A stretch of DNA of 64,000 nucleotides from Rhodothermales bacterium (GTDB lineage: Bacteria; Bacteroidota; Rhodothermia; Rhodothermales; VXPQ01). Each line of letters begins with the position of its first letter. Positions within the stretch are counted from its first letter, which is position 1. The position numbers and the translations under genes were made by a program. The DNA lies in contig JAJECT010000023.1 in assembly GCA_022821845.1 (NCBI GenBank), positions 1 to 64,000 on the forward strand. Direction: 5' to 3'. Shown piece after piece: positions 15,647 to 24,552 of this stretch. The notes below the pieces were generated by a model. It ran no database searches, was not told where the DNA came from, and was given only the letters and a program-made list of their open reading frames with translations.

Positions 15647-17113
15647 ATGCCCACCACGGAAACAGAGTTCCTGCACGAGGTCGCCGCCAGCGAGTATAAA
15701 TACGGCTGGGAGACGAACGTCGAGGCGGACACCATACCCAAAGGCCTCGACGAAGAGGTCATCCGCCTGATTTCTGCGAAAAAAGAGGAGCCCAGGTGGC
15801 TGCTCGAATGGCGCCTGCGCGCATGGCGGCACTGGGAAAAACTGGCCGCCAACCCGTCGGAGGCGTACCCGCGCTGGCCGCATTTGACGTATACGGAACC
15901 GGATTTTCGGAACATCACGTATTATTCGTCGCCAAGCAAGAAGCCTCGGTACGAAAGCCTGGACGAGGTGGATCCGAAATTACTGGAAACGTTCGAGCGG
16001 CTGGGCATTCCGCTGGCCGAACAGGAAAAACTGGCGGGCGTCGCCGTGGACGTCGTCCTGGACAGCGTATCGGTGCACACCACCTTCAAGGAAGAACTGG
16101 CCGAATTGGGAATCATCTTCTGTTCGTTCGGCGACGCCGTGCAGGAGCATCCCGAACTGGTGCAGAAATACATGGGCTCCGTGGTGCCCTACACGGACAA
16201 TTTCTATGCCGCGCTGAACGCCGCAGTCTTCTCCGACGGCTCCTTTTGCTACATTCCGAAGGGCGTTCGCTGCCCCATGGAGCTCTCCACGTACTTCCGA
16301 ATCAATCAGGCAGGGACGGGCCAGTTCGAACGTACGCTGATCATCGCCGAAGAGGGGAGCTACGTAAGTTACCTCGAAGGCTGCACCGCTCCGATGCGCG
16401 ACGAAAATCAGCTGCACGCCGCCGTGGTGGAAATCGTCGCCGAGGCGAACGCGGAAGTCAAGTATTCCACCATTCAAAACTGGTACCCCGGCGATAACGA
16501 GGGGCGCGGAGGGGTTTACAATTTTGTCACCAAGCGGGGCATTTGTAAAGGAGATCGCGCAAAAATCTCCTGGACCCAGCTGGAAACCGGCTCGGCGATC
16601 ACCTGGAAATACCCCAGCGTGATTCTGAAAGGAGACGGATCGGTGGGCGAATTCTACTCGGTGGCCTTTACGAAAGGACAGCAGCAGGCCGACACGGGCA
16701 CGAAAATGGTGCATGTGGGGAAAAACACGAAAAGCACCATCATTTCGAAAGGCATTTCCGGGGGGCGCAGCAACAATTCCTACCGGGGACTCGTGAAGAT
16801 CAACAAGGGCGCGGAACGGGCGCGCAACTTCTCCCAGTGCGACTCCATGTTGCTTGGAGACCGGTGCGGCGCGCATACCTTCCCCTACATAGAAATCAAA
16901 AACCCCTCGGCGCAGGTGGAGCACGAAGCAACCACCTCCAAAATAGGGGAAGACCAGTTATTCTACTGCTTCCAGCGCGGCATTGGCGAAGAAGCGGCGA
17001 TCAAACTGATCGTCAATGGATTTTGCAAGGAAATCCTCGCCAAACTTCCTATGGAGTTTGCCGTGGAGGCGCAAAAATTGCTGGATATCGAACTGGAAGG
17101 CTCCGTAGGCTGA
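15647..17113 (+). CDS. sufB: Fe-S cluster assembly scaffold protein SufB
   Basis: A 488-residue SufB. The SufBC2D complex assembles Fe-S clusters from SufE-delivered sulfur. The family core is plain: [86 protein letters not shown] (with conserved Cys) and [16 protein letters not shown]. The ATG at 15647 gives the usual N terminus; the region upstream is not conserved. It is first in the sufBCDSE-sufT order. The gap to sufC is about 93 bases and has its own TTGCATACCT motif. Confidence 0.95.
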   Translation: MPTTETEFLHEVAASEYKYGWETNVEADTIPKGLDEEVIRLISAKKEEPRWLLEWRLRAWRHWEKLAANPSEAYPRWPHLTYTEPDFRNITYYSSPSKKPRYESLDEVDPKLLETFERLGIPLAEQEKLAGVAVDVVLDSVSVHTTFKEELAELGIIFCSFGDAVQEHPELVQKYMGSVVPYTDNFYAALNAAVFSDGSFCYIPKGVRCPMELSTYFRINQAGTGQFERTLIIAEEGSYVSYLEGCTAPMRDENQLHAAVVEIVAEANAEVKYSTIQNWYPGDNEGRGGVYNFVTKRGICKGDRAKISWTQLETGSAITWKYPSVILKGDGSVGEFYSVAFTKGQQQADTGTKMVHVGKNTKSTIISKGISGGRSNNSYRGLVKINKGAERARNFSQCDSMLLGDRCGAHTFPYIEIKNPSAQVEHEATTSKIGEDQLFYCFQRGIGEEAAIKLIVNGFCKEILAKLPMEFAVEAQKLLDIELEGSVG

Positions 17114-17160
17114 CCTGAGCGGCGGCGATGCGCCCGGCGCAACGCGCGCGAACGCACCCT

Positions 17161-17170
17161 TTGCATACCT
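17161..17170 (+). promoter_or_regulatory. TTGCATACCT element upstream of sufC
   Basis: An identical copy of the decamer 57 bases before the sufB start, here 37 bases before the sufC start. AT-rich sequence (TAATACATTACG) follows. It may be an internal promoter or regulator site. Confidence 0.3.
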
Positions 17171-17206
17171 TAATACATTACGCAATTACGAAAACATCGG
17201 CGAAAC

Positions 17207-17968
17207 ATGGCCCTTCTTGAAATCAATAATCTGCATGCCCGAATCGAGGAGCAGAACATCCTCAAGGGCGTCGATTTGACGGTCGGCGCAGGCGAAGTGC
17301 ATGCCATCATGGGCCCGAATGGATCGGGAAAAAGCACCTTCGCAGCGGTGCTTGCGGGACGGGAGGAATTCGAGGTAACCGACGGCGACGTCCTGTACGA
17401 GGGGAACGACTTGCTGGACATGGAGCCGGACGAACGGGCGCTGGAAGGCGTTTTCCTGGCCTTTCAGTACCCGGTCGAGCTGCCCGGCGTAAGCATGAAC
17501 AACTTTCTTCGGCAGGCCCTCAACCAGCAGCGGGAGCATCGCGGCGAAGAACCGCTTCCGGCGGGCGCTTTTCTCAAACGCATGAGGGAATGCGCCGCCC
17601 TCGTATCGCTGGACCCGCAACTCATGAGCCGTTCCGTCAACGACGGATTCTCGGGCGGAGAGAAAAAACGCAACGAGATTTTCCAGCTCGCCATGCTCGA
17701 ACCGCGCCTTGCGATCCTCGACGAAACGGATTCGGGGCTGGATATCGACGCCTTGCGGATTGTGGCGGACGGCGTAAACGCGCTCCGGCGCAGCGACCGG
17801 TCCTTTGTCGTGATTACCCACTACCAGCGGCTGCTCAATTATATCGTGCCCGACGTTGTGCATGTCATGGCGGACGGCCGCATCGTTCGGTCCGGGGACA
17901 AGAGCCTGGCCCTCGAACTCGAAGAAAAAGGGTACGACTGGATTCGGGAAGAAGCGGTGGCGGCGTAA
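17207..17968 (+). CDS. sufC: Fe-S cluster assembly ATPase SufC
   Basis: A 253-residue ABC-type ATPase that powers conformational change of the SufBC2D scaffold. Walker A is GPNGSGKST near residue 36, the signature is FSGGEKKRNEI near 148, and Walker B is LAILDETDSGLDIDAL (the DETDSGLD form typical of SufC). The H-loop is VITHYQRLL. No membrane segments are present, as expected. It lies between sufB and sufD on the same strand. Confidence 0.95.
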   Translation: MALLEINNLHARIEEQNILKGVDLTVGAGEVHAIMGPNGSGKSTFAAVLAGREEFEVTDGDVLYEGNDLLDMEPDERALEGVFLAFQYPVELPGVSMNNFLRQALNQQREHRGEEPLPAGAFLKRMRECAALVSLDPQLMSRSVNDGFSGGEKKRNEIFQLAMLEPRLAILDETDSGLDIDALRIVADGVNALRRSDRSFVVITHYQRLLNYIVPDVVHVMADGRIVRSGDKSLALELEEKGYDWIREEAVAA

Positions 17969-18029
17969 CCAACCTCATACATCATTTCAGGAAACCCTGC
18001 CCCCCTCGCCCATCCAACCGATTGCGAAT

Positions 18030-19382
18030 ATGTCGCATCCCCACGCCCTCGCCTCGCTCGAAGCATCGTTCGTCGACGCATTCGAAGCGCACGCTGGCCT
18101 GCTGGCGAAAAACGGAACGGGGCCCGCAGAGGCCCTCTCCTTCGCCGCCGCGCCGGCGCTTCGGCGACAAGCCCTGAACCGCTTTCGCGACCTGGGCGTC
18201 CCCTCGCGGAAAAACGAAGCCTGGAAGTATACGAATATCCCGGAGGCGCTTGCCGCCGGCTTTGCCGTATCCCCCGCCGATCCCCCGTCCGACGCATTGC
18301 CTGCGCGCTGGCGGGACTGCCTGCTGCCCAATCTGGATGCCCACCTCGTCGTGCTGGTCAACGGGCGTTTTTCCAGCGCGCATTCCATGATCGGCGACCT
18401 CCCGGAAGGCGTCGCGATCTGCGGCCTGGAAACGGCGGCGACCGTCCGCCCGGACATTCTTCGGCGCCATCTGGGCCGCTACGCGGACTGGGAAACGGAA
18501 AGCCTCACGGCGCTCAACACCGCGTTTGCGCGGGACGGACTGTTCGTGTACGTTCCCAAGGGGACGGTCCTTGAAAAGCCCATCTACGCGCTGCACTTGC
18601 CTGCGGCGAACGAACGCCTGTTCCTGCAGCCCCGGCACCTGCTCGTGTTCGAGGAAAACGCGCAGGCCCGTATCGTCGAAAGGTGCTGCGGGCTCGACGG
18701 CGAAGCCACCTTCACGAACGCCGTAACCGAAATTTTCGTGGGCGAGCGGGCCGTGGTCGAGACCTATCTGGTGCAGGATCCGGGCGACGAACACAGCGTC
18801 GTTTCGACCACGCATGCGTACCAGGAAGCGGCCAGCACGTTCTCGACCGCCACGATAACGCTGGACGGCAAGGTGGTCCGAAACAACCTGAACGTGCTGC
18901 CCAACGCCCCGCACTGCGAAACGCACCTGTACGGCCTGTTTCTGCCCGCGGGCGACACGCAAGTGGACAACCGTACGCTCGTGGATCATGCGAAGCCGGA
19001 TTGCGTCAGCAACGAATTGTACAAAGGCGTCCTGAACGACCGGGCTTCCGGCGTATTCAACGGCAAGGTGTTCGTGCGACAGGACGCGCAGCGCATCAAC
19101 GCTTTTCAGGAGAACAAAACCATCGTCCTGAACAACGAGGCCACGATGAACGCCAAGCCGGAACTGGAAATTTACGCGGACGACGTAAAATGCAGCCACG
19201 GCGCCACCACCGGCCAACTGGATCCGGAAGCCCTGTTTTACCTGCGCTCCCGCGGCATGAGCAAACGACAGGCGCAGGGCCTCTTGCTCCATGCGTTCGC
19301 AGGCGACATCCTGGAACGCATATCCATCGAACCGCTGCGCGAAATGCTCGACGAACGCGTGACGCGCCTTTTCGGCGAATAA
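18030..19382 (+). CDS. sufD: Fe-S cluster assembly protein SufD
   Basis: A 450-residue SufD, a structural homologue of SufB in the SufBC2D scaffold. The N-terminal region ends in RKNEAWKYTNIPEAL, diagnostic of SufD. The beta-helix core has LFVYVPKGTVLEKPI, LDGKVVRNNLNVLPN, GDTQVDNRTLVDHA, GVLNDRASGVFNGKVFVRQDA and the C-terminal CSHGATTGQLDPEALFYLRS with its conserved Cys and His. The start was set at ATG 18030 after the sufC stop; upstream frames overlap sufC. Confidence 0.94.
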   Translation: MSHPHALASLEASFVDAFEAHAGLLAKNGTGPAEALSFAAAPALRRQALNRFRDLGVPSRKNEAWKYTNIPEALAAGFAVSPADPPSDALPARWRDCLLPNLDAHLVVLVNGRFSSAHSMIGDLPEGVAICGLETAATVRPDILRRHLGRYADWETESLTALNTAFARDGLFVYVPKGTVLEKPIYALHLPAANERLFLQPRHLLVFEENAQARIVERCCGLDGEATFTNAVTEIFVGERAVVETYLVQDPGDEHSVVSTTHAYQEAASTFSTATITLDGKVVRNNLNVLPNAPHCETHLYGLFLPAGDTQVDNRTLVDHAKPDCVSNELYKGVLNDRASGVFNGKVFVRQDAQRINAFQENKTIVLNNEATMNAKPELEIYADDVKCSHGATTGQLDPEALFYLRSRGMSKRQAQGLLLHAFAGDILERISIEPLREMLDERVTRLFGE

Positions 19383-19459
19383 CGCGAGGACATTGAGCGC
19401 GCCGGGCCGCCCGAACCCTGCGGCGCCCGGACCTTGACCACAAATACAACGCGGCGTCC

Positions 19460-20713
19460 ATGCATGCCACCGGCGCAATACAAGACATTCCGGGGAAATT
19501 CGACCCCGCCCAGGTGCGCGACCAGTTTCCAGCGCTCCGGCGCGAAGTGTACGGGAAGCCCCTCGTCTATCTGGACAACGCCGCCAGTTCGCAGAAACCC
19601 CAGGCAGTCATCGACCGGCTCATCCGGTACTACTCCTCGGAACACAGCAACGTGCACCGAGGCGTGCATTTTCTGAGCCGGGAAGCAACCGACGCCTACG
19701 AGGCGGCGCGCAAACGGGCCGCCGACTTCCTCCACGCGCCTTCCGAATCCGCCGTGTTGTACACCCGGGGCGCCACGGAAGGCATCAACCTCGTGGCGTC
19801 TTCGTTCGGTCCCCTGCATGTCGGGCAAGGCGACGTGGTGCTCGTTTCGCACATGGAGCACCATTCGAATATCGTTCCGTGGCAAATGCTTTGCGAAGCG
19901 CAAGGGGCGCGGGTTCGGGCCATTCCCGTGTCGGATACGGGCGAAATCATCTACGAAGAATTCGAGCGGCTGCTTGGCGAACGCGTCCGCCTGCTGGCCA
20001 TTGGCCATGTGTCCAACGCCCTTGGCACGATCAATCCGCTGCAAAGCATGATCCGGCAAGCGCACGAACTGGGCATACCGGTCGTCGTGGACGGCGCGCA
20101 GGCGGCGCCGCACATGAAAATAGACGTGCAGGCGCTGGACTGCGATTTTTACGCGCTTTCCTCGCACAAGATGTTCGGCCCGACCGGCGTCGGCATCCTC
20201 TACGCAAAACCGGAGCACCTGAAAGCCATGGGGCCCTGGCAAGGCGGCGGCGACATGATCGAAACGGTCACGTTCGAGCAAACGACCTACAACGAACCGC
20301 CCCACAAATTCGAGGCGGGCACGCCAAACATCGCCGACGTGCTGGCGTTCGCCGAAGCCATAGATTTTCTGGAAGGAATCGGCCAGGACCGCATTGCGGC
20401 GTACGAACGCGACCTGCTGGACTACGCCACCGAACGACTCTTGCAGATCGAAGGCGTTCGCCTCGTCGGAACCGCAACGGAAAAGGCAAGCGTACTTTCC
20501 TTTCTGATCGGCGACATACACCCGTACGACGCAGGCACCATTCTGGACAGATTGGGCATTGCGGTGCGCACGGGACATCATTGCGCCCAACCGCTGATGA
20601 GGCGGTTCGGCATACCGGGCACCGTGCGGGCTTCATTTGCCCTGTACAACACCTTCGACGAGGCGGACGCGCTGGCGGCGGGCGTGCGGCGCGTTCGGGA
20701 AATGCTCGGCTAA
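19460..20713 (+). CDS. sufS: Cysteine desulfurase SufS
   Basis: A 417-residue PLP enzyme that removes sulfur from cysteine and passes the persulfide to SufE. It has LVYLDNAASSQKP near the N terminus, RGATEGINLVA, SHMEHHSNIVPW, VVDGAQAAPHMKID, the PLP lysine in LSSHKMFGPTGVGILY, and the catalytic cysteine in RTGHHCAQPLMRRF. This group II (SufS/CsdA) pattern is complete. It sits after sufD and about 35 bases before sufE. Confidence 0.95.
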   Translation: MHATGAIQDIPGKFDPAQVRDQFPALRREVYGKPLVYLDNAASSQKPQAVIDRLIRYYSSEHSNVHRGVHFLSREATDAYEAARKRAADFLHAPSESAVLYTRGATEGINLVASSFGPLHVGQGDVVLVSHMEHHSNIVPWQMLCEAQGARVRAIPVSDTGEIIYEEFERLLGERVRLLAIGHVSNALGTINPLQSMIRQAHELGIPVVVDGAQAAPHMKIDVQALDCDFYALSSHKMFGPTGVGILYAKPEHLKAMGPWQGGGDMIETVTFEQTTYNEPPHKFEAGTPNIADVLAFAEAIDFLEGIGQDRIAAYERDLLDYATERLLQIEGVRLVGTATEKASVLSFLIGDIHPYDAGTILDRLGIAVRTGHHCAQPLMRRFGIPGTVRASFALYNTFDEADALAAGVRRVREMLG

Positions 20714-20748
20714 AAGAGGATACTCTGAGCGGAACCTGCGTGGCGAAC

Positions 20749-21180
20749 ATGGCGGCACAAGGAACGATTCGGGAACGCGCCCGGGACATCGTGGAAGAGT
20801 TTGGCCTCTTCGACGACTGGATGGGGAAGTACGAATATCTTATCGAAATCGGACAGGGCCTGCCCCCGCTCGACCCGCTGTACAAGACCGAAGCGTACCG
20901 GATTCACGGTTGCCAGGCCCAGGTATGGGTCCGCCCGGAAATGAAAAACGGACTGGTGTTCTACGAAGGCGACAGCGACGCGCTCATTACGAAGGGTCTC
21001 GTGGCCTTGTTGATCCGGGTCCTGTCCGGGCAGCCCCCGCAAGACGTGGTCGAAACCAGCCTGGAATTTCTGGACGAGATCGGGATGCAGGATCACCTTT
21101 CGGCCACGCGCAGAAACGGCCTGGCCTCCATGGTCCGGCAACTGAAGCGTTTCGCGCAGGTGCATTCGAACAAAACGTAA
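20749..21180 (+). CDS. sufE: Sulfur acceptor protein SufE
   Basis: A 143-residue SufE that accepts persulfide sulfur from SufS. It has FDDWMGKYEYLIEIGQGLPP, the catalytic cysteine in YRIHGCQAQVWV near residue 51, ALITKGLVALLIRVLSG and SATRRNGLASMV. An in-frame GTG three codons upstream is an alternative start. Position after sufS fits an operon. Confidence 0.93.
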   Translation: MAAQGTIRERARDIVEEFGLFDDWMGKYEYLIEIGQGLPPLDPLYKTEAYRIHGCQAQVWVRPEMKNGLVFYEGDSDALITKGLVALLIRVLSGQPPQDVVETSLEFLDEIGMQDHLSATRRNGLASMVRQLKRFAQVHSNKT

Positions 21181-21274
21181 GCCCGTCCGCGCAGAGAACC
21201 GGACCAAAAGGGCGCCAACCGAATACTTTATCTGGAAACCGCTGACCGCAAACACACATTTTCCCGACGGACCC

Positions 21275-21619
21275 ATGGCGGAAACAACCTCGACCGAACA
21301 AAACGAGCAGGCAGAAGCGCAAGACCTCGAAGCCCAGGTTGTCGAGACGCTCAAAAGCATCTACGACCCGGAAATTCCGGTAAACATCTACGATCTCGGG
21401 CTTATTTATGAAATTCAGGTGAAAAACAAATCCGTTTTCGTCCGAATGACCCTTACCGCGCCGAATTGCCCCGTCGCCGATATACTCCCCCAGCAGGTCG
21501 AGGCGGCGATAGGCATGCTCCCGGAGGTGGAGGAATCGACGGTGGTTTTGACCTTCGATCCGCCTTTCACGCCCGACATGATGTCCGAGGAAGCCCGGCT
21601 CGAATTGGGATTCATGTAG
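21275..21619 (+). CDS. sufT: SUF-associated DUF59/MIP18 protein (SufT)
   Basis: A 114-residue MIP18-family protein. The DUF59 core is VETLKSIYDPEIPVNIYDLG, LIYEI, RMTLTAPNCPVADILP with the reactive Cys, and VVLTFDPPFTPDMMSEEAR. Members assist maturation or targeting of Fe-S proteins, and in many Bacteroidota the gene closes the suf operon. About 20 residues at the N terminus are Glu/Gln-rich and not conserved. It is followed after three bases by modB. Confidence 0.9.
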   Translation: MAETTSTEQNEQAEAQDLEAQVVETLKSIYDPEIPVNIYDLGLIYEIQVKNKSVFVRMTLTAPNCPVADILPQQVEAAIGMLPEVEESTVVLTFDPPFTPDMMSEEARLELGFM

Positions 21620-21622
21620 CAC

Positions 21623-22360
21623 ATGGCGCCGCTTTGTTCGACCGCATATTTTTTTCCGGGCTTCCTGCTCGCGCCGGCCGAATGGGAGGCGGTCGGGCTT
21701 TCGCTGCGCGTAGCGGCGGCGGCGGTGCTGATTACGGCGCCGATCGGGGTGGCGACGGCCTATCTGCTTGCCCGAAACCGGTTGCCGATGGCGTTCGTCG
21801 CAGAGAACCTCGTGCAGTTGCCGCTGGTGCTTCCGCCGGTCGTGACGGGGTGGGTATTGCTCATTCTGCTAAGCCCCGAATCGGCCATCGGGGGTTGGCT
21901 GGCGTCCGCCTTCGGGCTGCGCATCGCCTTTGGGTGGTTCGGGGCCGCTGTGGCGGCGGGCGTCGTGGCGTTCCCGCTGATGGTGCAAACCATGCGCGTC
22001 GGCTTCGAACAAGTCGATCCCTCCTGGGAAGAGGCGGGGTATGTGTACGGCGGTACGCGGGCCGCTGTTTTTCGGTATGTCACGGCGCCGCTCGCGGGGC
22101 GGGCCATCGCGGCGGGGGTCGTGATCGCGTTTGCGCGGGCGCTTGGCGAATTCGGGGCCACCATCGTGCTGGCGGGCAACATTCCGTCCGAAACGCGTAC
22201 GCTTCCATTGGCTATCTTTACGGAGATACATCGCATGGGCGGCGAACGGGCGGCGCTGCGGCTGGTTGTGGTGGCGATCCTGCTGTCCGCCGCCAGCCTC
22301 GTAGCGCATGCCGCGTTGCGGCGGCGCTTGCCAAGTCGAACAGACCGTCCGAGCGCATGA
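21623..22360 (+). CDS. modB: Molybdate ABC transporter permease ModB
   Basis: A 245-residue inner-membrane permease with about five membrane helices. The family pattern is present: PLVLPPVVTGWVLLILL, a BPD_transp_1 domain, EEAGYVYGGTRAAVF, and the EAA-like loop ending ARALGEFGATIVLAGN, where GEFGAT is characteristic of ModB. It directly follows sufT by three bases, so it may be read through from suf. ModA lies 2.2 kb away on the other strand and no ModC is visible, so its ATPase must be elsewhere or lost. Confidence 0.9.
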   Translation: MAPLCSTAYFFPGFLLAPAEWEAVGLSLRVAAAAVLITAPIGVATAYLLARNRLPMAFVAENLVQLPLVLPPVVTGWVLLILLSPESAIGGWLASAFGLRIAFGWFGAAVAAGVVAFPLMVQTMRVGFEQVDPSWEEAGYVYGGTRAAVFRYVTAPLAGRAIAAGVVIAFARALGEFGATIVLAGNIPSETRTLPLAIFTEIHRMGGERAALRLVVVAILLSAASLVAHAALRRRLPSRTDRPSA

Positions 22361-22488
22361 CGACCCGGCAGGCCTTGCGGATTCGTGCAGGTTTCGCGAA
22401 TTCTGCGGATTTTCGCTAACCCTTCGCCCAAAATAACGTATCCCTACTGCAATGCCCCGCAAGCGGCAGAGCGCATACCAGGCAGACC

Positions 22489-23142
22489 ATGAAAGAGCGG
22501 CTATCGAAGGAAGACCTAGAACGCATCCGGCAGGCGGTAGCCGAAGCGGAGCGCCGTACGTCGGGCGAAATCGTCCCGTATGTCGTCCCCCGCAGCGATA
22601 CGTACGAGGGCGTCGTATGGAAAGGCGCAGGCATTGCCGCCGCGCTGGCGCTGGCCTGCACGGCGGCGATATTCCAGTTCTACGAAGGATGGGGACTGGC
22701 GTGGCTCCATACGGGATGGGGGACCGCGTCGCTGGCGCTGGCGGCGGGCATGGCCGGCGGCGCGTTGACCGCGTTCGCGCCGCCGCTCGGGCGGATGCTG
22801 GCAGGCCCGGCCTGGCTGACGCGGAGCGTGCACCGGCGGGCCATGAAGGCTTTCGTGGAGGAAGAGGTGTTCGCCACGCGGGAACGCACCGGCGTCCTGA
22901 TCTTCGTATCGCTCTGGGAACACCGCATCGAGGTGCTGGGAGACGCAGGCATTAACGCGCAGGTATCCGCCGACGACTGGACGGATATCGTGGCCCGCAT
23001 CCGGGACGGAGTGCGAGGCGGGCGTTTTGCGGACGGCCTCGCCGAGGCCATTCGGATGTGCGGCGACCTGCTTGAAAGCAGCCAGGTAGAACGCCGCGAC
23101 GACGACGCCAACGAATTATCTGACGCGCTACGGATGGGATAA
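22489..23142 (+). CDS. TPM-domain membrane protein
   Basis: A 217-residue protein. The N terminus ERIRQAVAEAERRTSGEIVP is the start of a TPM (TLP18.3/Psb32/MOLO-1) domain, followed by two membrane helices (about 46-65 and 77-95) inserted before the rest of the domain (RERTGVLIFVSLWEHRIEVL, GDAGI, GRFADGLAEAI). It resembles the C-terminal partner of YgcG/LemA-associated TPM proteins. The function is uncertain: such proteins act at membranes, and some bind metal or phosphate. Confidence 0.75.
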   Translation: MKERLSKEDLERIRQAVAEAERRTSGEIVPYVVPRSDTYEGVVWKGAGIAAALALACTAAIFQFYEGWGLAWLHTGWGTASLALAAGMAGGALTAFAPPLGRMLAGPAWLTRSVHRRAMKAFVEEEVFATRERTGVLIFVSLWEHRIEVLGDAGINAQVSADDWTDIVARIRDGVRGGRFADGLAEAIRMCGDLLESSQVERRDDDANELSDALRMG

Positions 23143-23161
23143 ATTTAGTGCACGGTAAAAT

Positions 23162-23575
23162 ATGGATACGGACCTTATTCAAGAAAACGCGCAACAGGGC
23201 GACTCCCTGGCCCAGTACATATTGGGCAATATGTACGTCAAGGGCGTAGGCGTGCCGAAGGATTTTTCGAAAGCGATGGATTGGTTTCGCGAGGCCGCCA
23301 TACAGAATCACGCCGGCGCGCAATTAAAACTGGGCATGTTCTTGCTGGTGAAATGCATGGTAACGAAAGAGCACGACGACTTCCTCGAAGAAGCCCAGAA
23401 GTGGCTTTACCGCGCGGAAGGGCAGAGAATGCCCGAAGCGGTGAATCTGAAACCAAAGTATGTGCTCGAACGCGGAGACTGGCAGGACATGATGCGCATG
23501 ATTGAGGAGTACTCCAGGGTGTCCACCCTGGAAGAGAAAGACTGGACGGATTTCGTCAAGCAGATGAAGAAGTAG
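23162..23575 (+). CDS. Small Sel1-repeat protein
   Basis: A 137-residue cytoplasmic protein. Residues 7-45 (AQQGDSLAQYILGNMYVKG, then DFSKAMDWFREAA) are one good Sel1/TPR-like repeat; 46-85 (NHAGAQLKLGMFLL, EAQKWLYRAEG) a second, looser one. The C terminus is acidic and basic without a known fold. Sel1 proteins are adaptors. It starts 20 bases after the TPM gene. Confidence 0.65.
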   Translation: MDTDLIQENAQQGDSLAQYILGNMYVKGVGVPKDFSKAMDWFREAAIQNHAGAQLKLGMFLLVKCMVTKEHDDFLEEAQKWLYRAEGQRMPEAVNLKPKYVLERGDWQDMMRMIEEYSRVSTLEEKDWTDFVKQMKK

Positions 23576-23708
23576 GGGTTGGGGTTCCAACTGACGAATA
23601 TCCCGTTTAAGCGAATTTTCTCGAAGATATTACGGATAGCTTGCCATTGCCAGCGTCTTTTTGTAACCTTGCAACCTATGCTTCCCGACACCCCTCACCC
23701 TGCAGATC

Positions 23709-23951
23709 ATGGAAAAGACAATCCAAACGCCTGACGGTGCTTCGCTGACGGGCGAGGTTGTCCGCGTGGTCGAATCTACCGAACGATACAGCGACATCGT
23801 GCTTGAAGATGGCGCGGTGCTCCGGATCAAAGCAACCGCCAGCGAAGCCTTGCGGCTTGAGGGACAATCCGACGCGGACGGAAACCCGTTGTACTATGCA
23901 AGGCTGCATACGGTGATTAATCTGCTTTCCCCTCCCGATTCTGCCAAGTAA
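23709..23951 (+). CDS. Small hypothetical protein
   Basis: An 80-residue protein, MEKTIQTPDGASLTGEVVRV and onward, with beta-rich character (DIVLEDGAVLRIKATASEAL) that could form a small beta barrel. No family is recognised. It is 14 bases from the next gene, in line with the toxin-antitoxin pair downstream, and may be co-transcribed with it. Confidence 0.5.
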   Translation: MEKTIQTPDGASLTGEVVRVVESTERYSDIVLEDGAVLRIKATASEALRLEGQSDADGNPLYYARLHTVINLLSPPDSAK

Positions 23952-23964
23952 AACAGAGATTATC

Positions 23965-24186
23965 ATGGTATTGCCTGCTTGCACATTGCCCGTATCATCT
24001 TATGGGCGCTCTTCGGATGAAAATACATGGACACGCGTCGATGGAGTCAAAAAAGTTTCCACGGCGAATGATTTACGCGCCAGGTTGGCGGAGGACGCCA
24101 AATTAATGAATGAACGGGGCGACGACCGTCTGCTTGATCCCTATATTCCTACGAAGTTCGACGAGGAGGAGTGGGAATGGGATTAA
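23965..24186 (+). CDS. Putative antitoxin of a MazEF-type pair
   Basis: A 73-residue acidic protein ending LLDPYIPTKFDEEEWEWD. It has no clear DNA-binding domain but overlaps the start of the MazF-like toxin, as antitoxins commonly do. The acidic, aromatic-rich tail resembles the toxin-binding C terminus of MazE-like antitoxins. The assignment rests mainly on position and overlap. Confidence 0.5.
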   Translation: MVLPACTLPVSSYGRSSDENTWTRVDGVKKVSTANDLRARLAEDAKLMNERGDDRLLDPYIPTKFDEEEWEWD

Positions 24187-24533
24187 CGAGAAAACCAAAG
24201 CGTGGCGAGGTGTATTTGGTGTCTGTGGATCCTCGTTCCACGCAAGGCAGGGAAATACAGAAAACCCGACCCTACGTGATTGTATCCCCCGAATTCATGA
24301 ATCGCCGCCTGGCAACGTTTTTGTGCGCGCCAATGACGCGAGGCAGCTATAACTATGCTTCCCGAGTCAAAGTCAAATTCAACGAAAGCGATTCCTATAT
24401 TGTGTTGGACCAATTAAGGGTTATTGACCAGAGCAGGATAATCAAGCGATTGGGCAAAATACCTCCCGGAAAAACATCCGAGATTCTTGCGATTCTTCGA
24501 GAGATATTTTCAGAGGACCCTCCTCATATATAA
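24177..24533 (+). CDS. MazF/PemK-family mRNA interferase toxin
   Basis: A 118-residue toxin. It begins with the diagnostic RGEVYLVSVDPRSTQGREIQ, KTRPYVIVSP; the RG(E/D)xxxV and KxRPxxV motifs define the MazF/PemK fold. It continues APMTRGSYNYASRV and SYIVLDQLRVIDQSRIIKRL. MazF proteins cut mRNA or tRNA at short sequences. The ATG at 24177 has GGAGGAG spaced correctly; a GTG six bases earlier would overlap that site. It overlaps the antitoxin gene by 10 bases and is convergent with modA. Confidence 0.82.
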   Translation: MGLTRKPKRGEVYLVSVDPRSTQGREIQKTRPYVIVSPEFMNRRLATFLCAPMTRGSYNYASRVKVKFNESDSYIVLDQLRVIDQSRIIKRLGKIPPGKTSEILAILREIFSEDPPHI

Positions 24534-24552
24534 TCACGCCCCCCCACGCCCT

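Noticed and set aside
17982-19478. Long minus-strand open frame antisense to sufD
   Set aside because: Mirror of a highly conserved gene; composition typical of a shadow frame.
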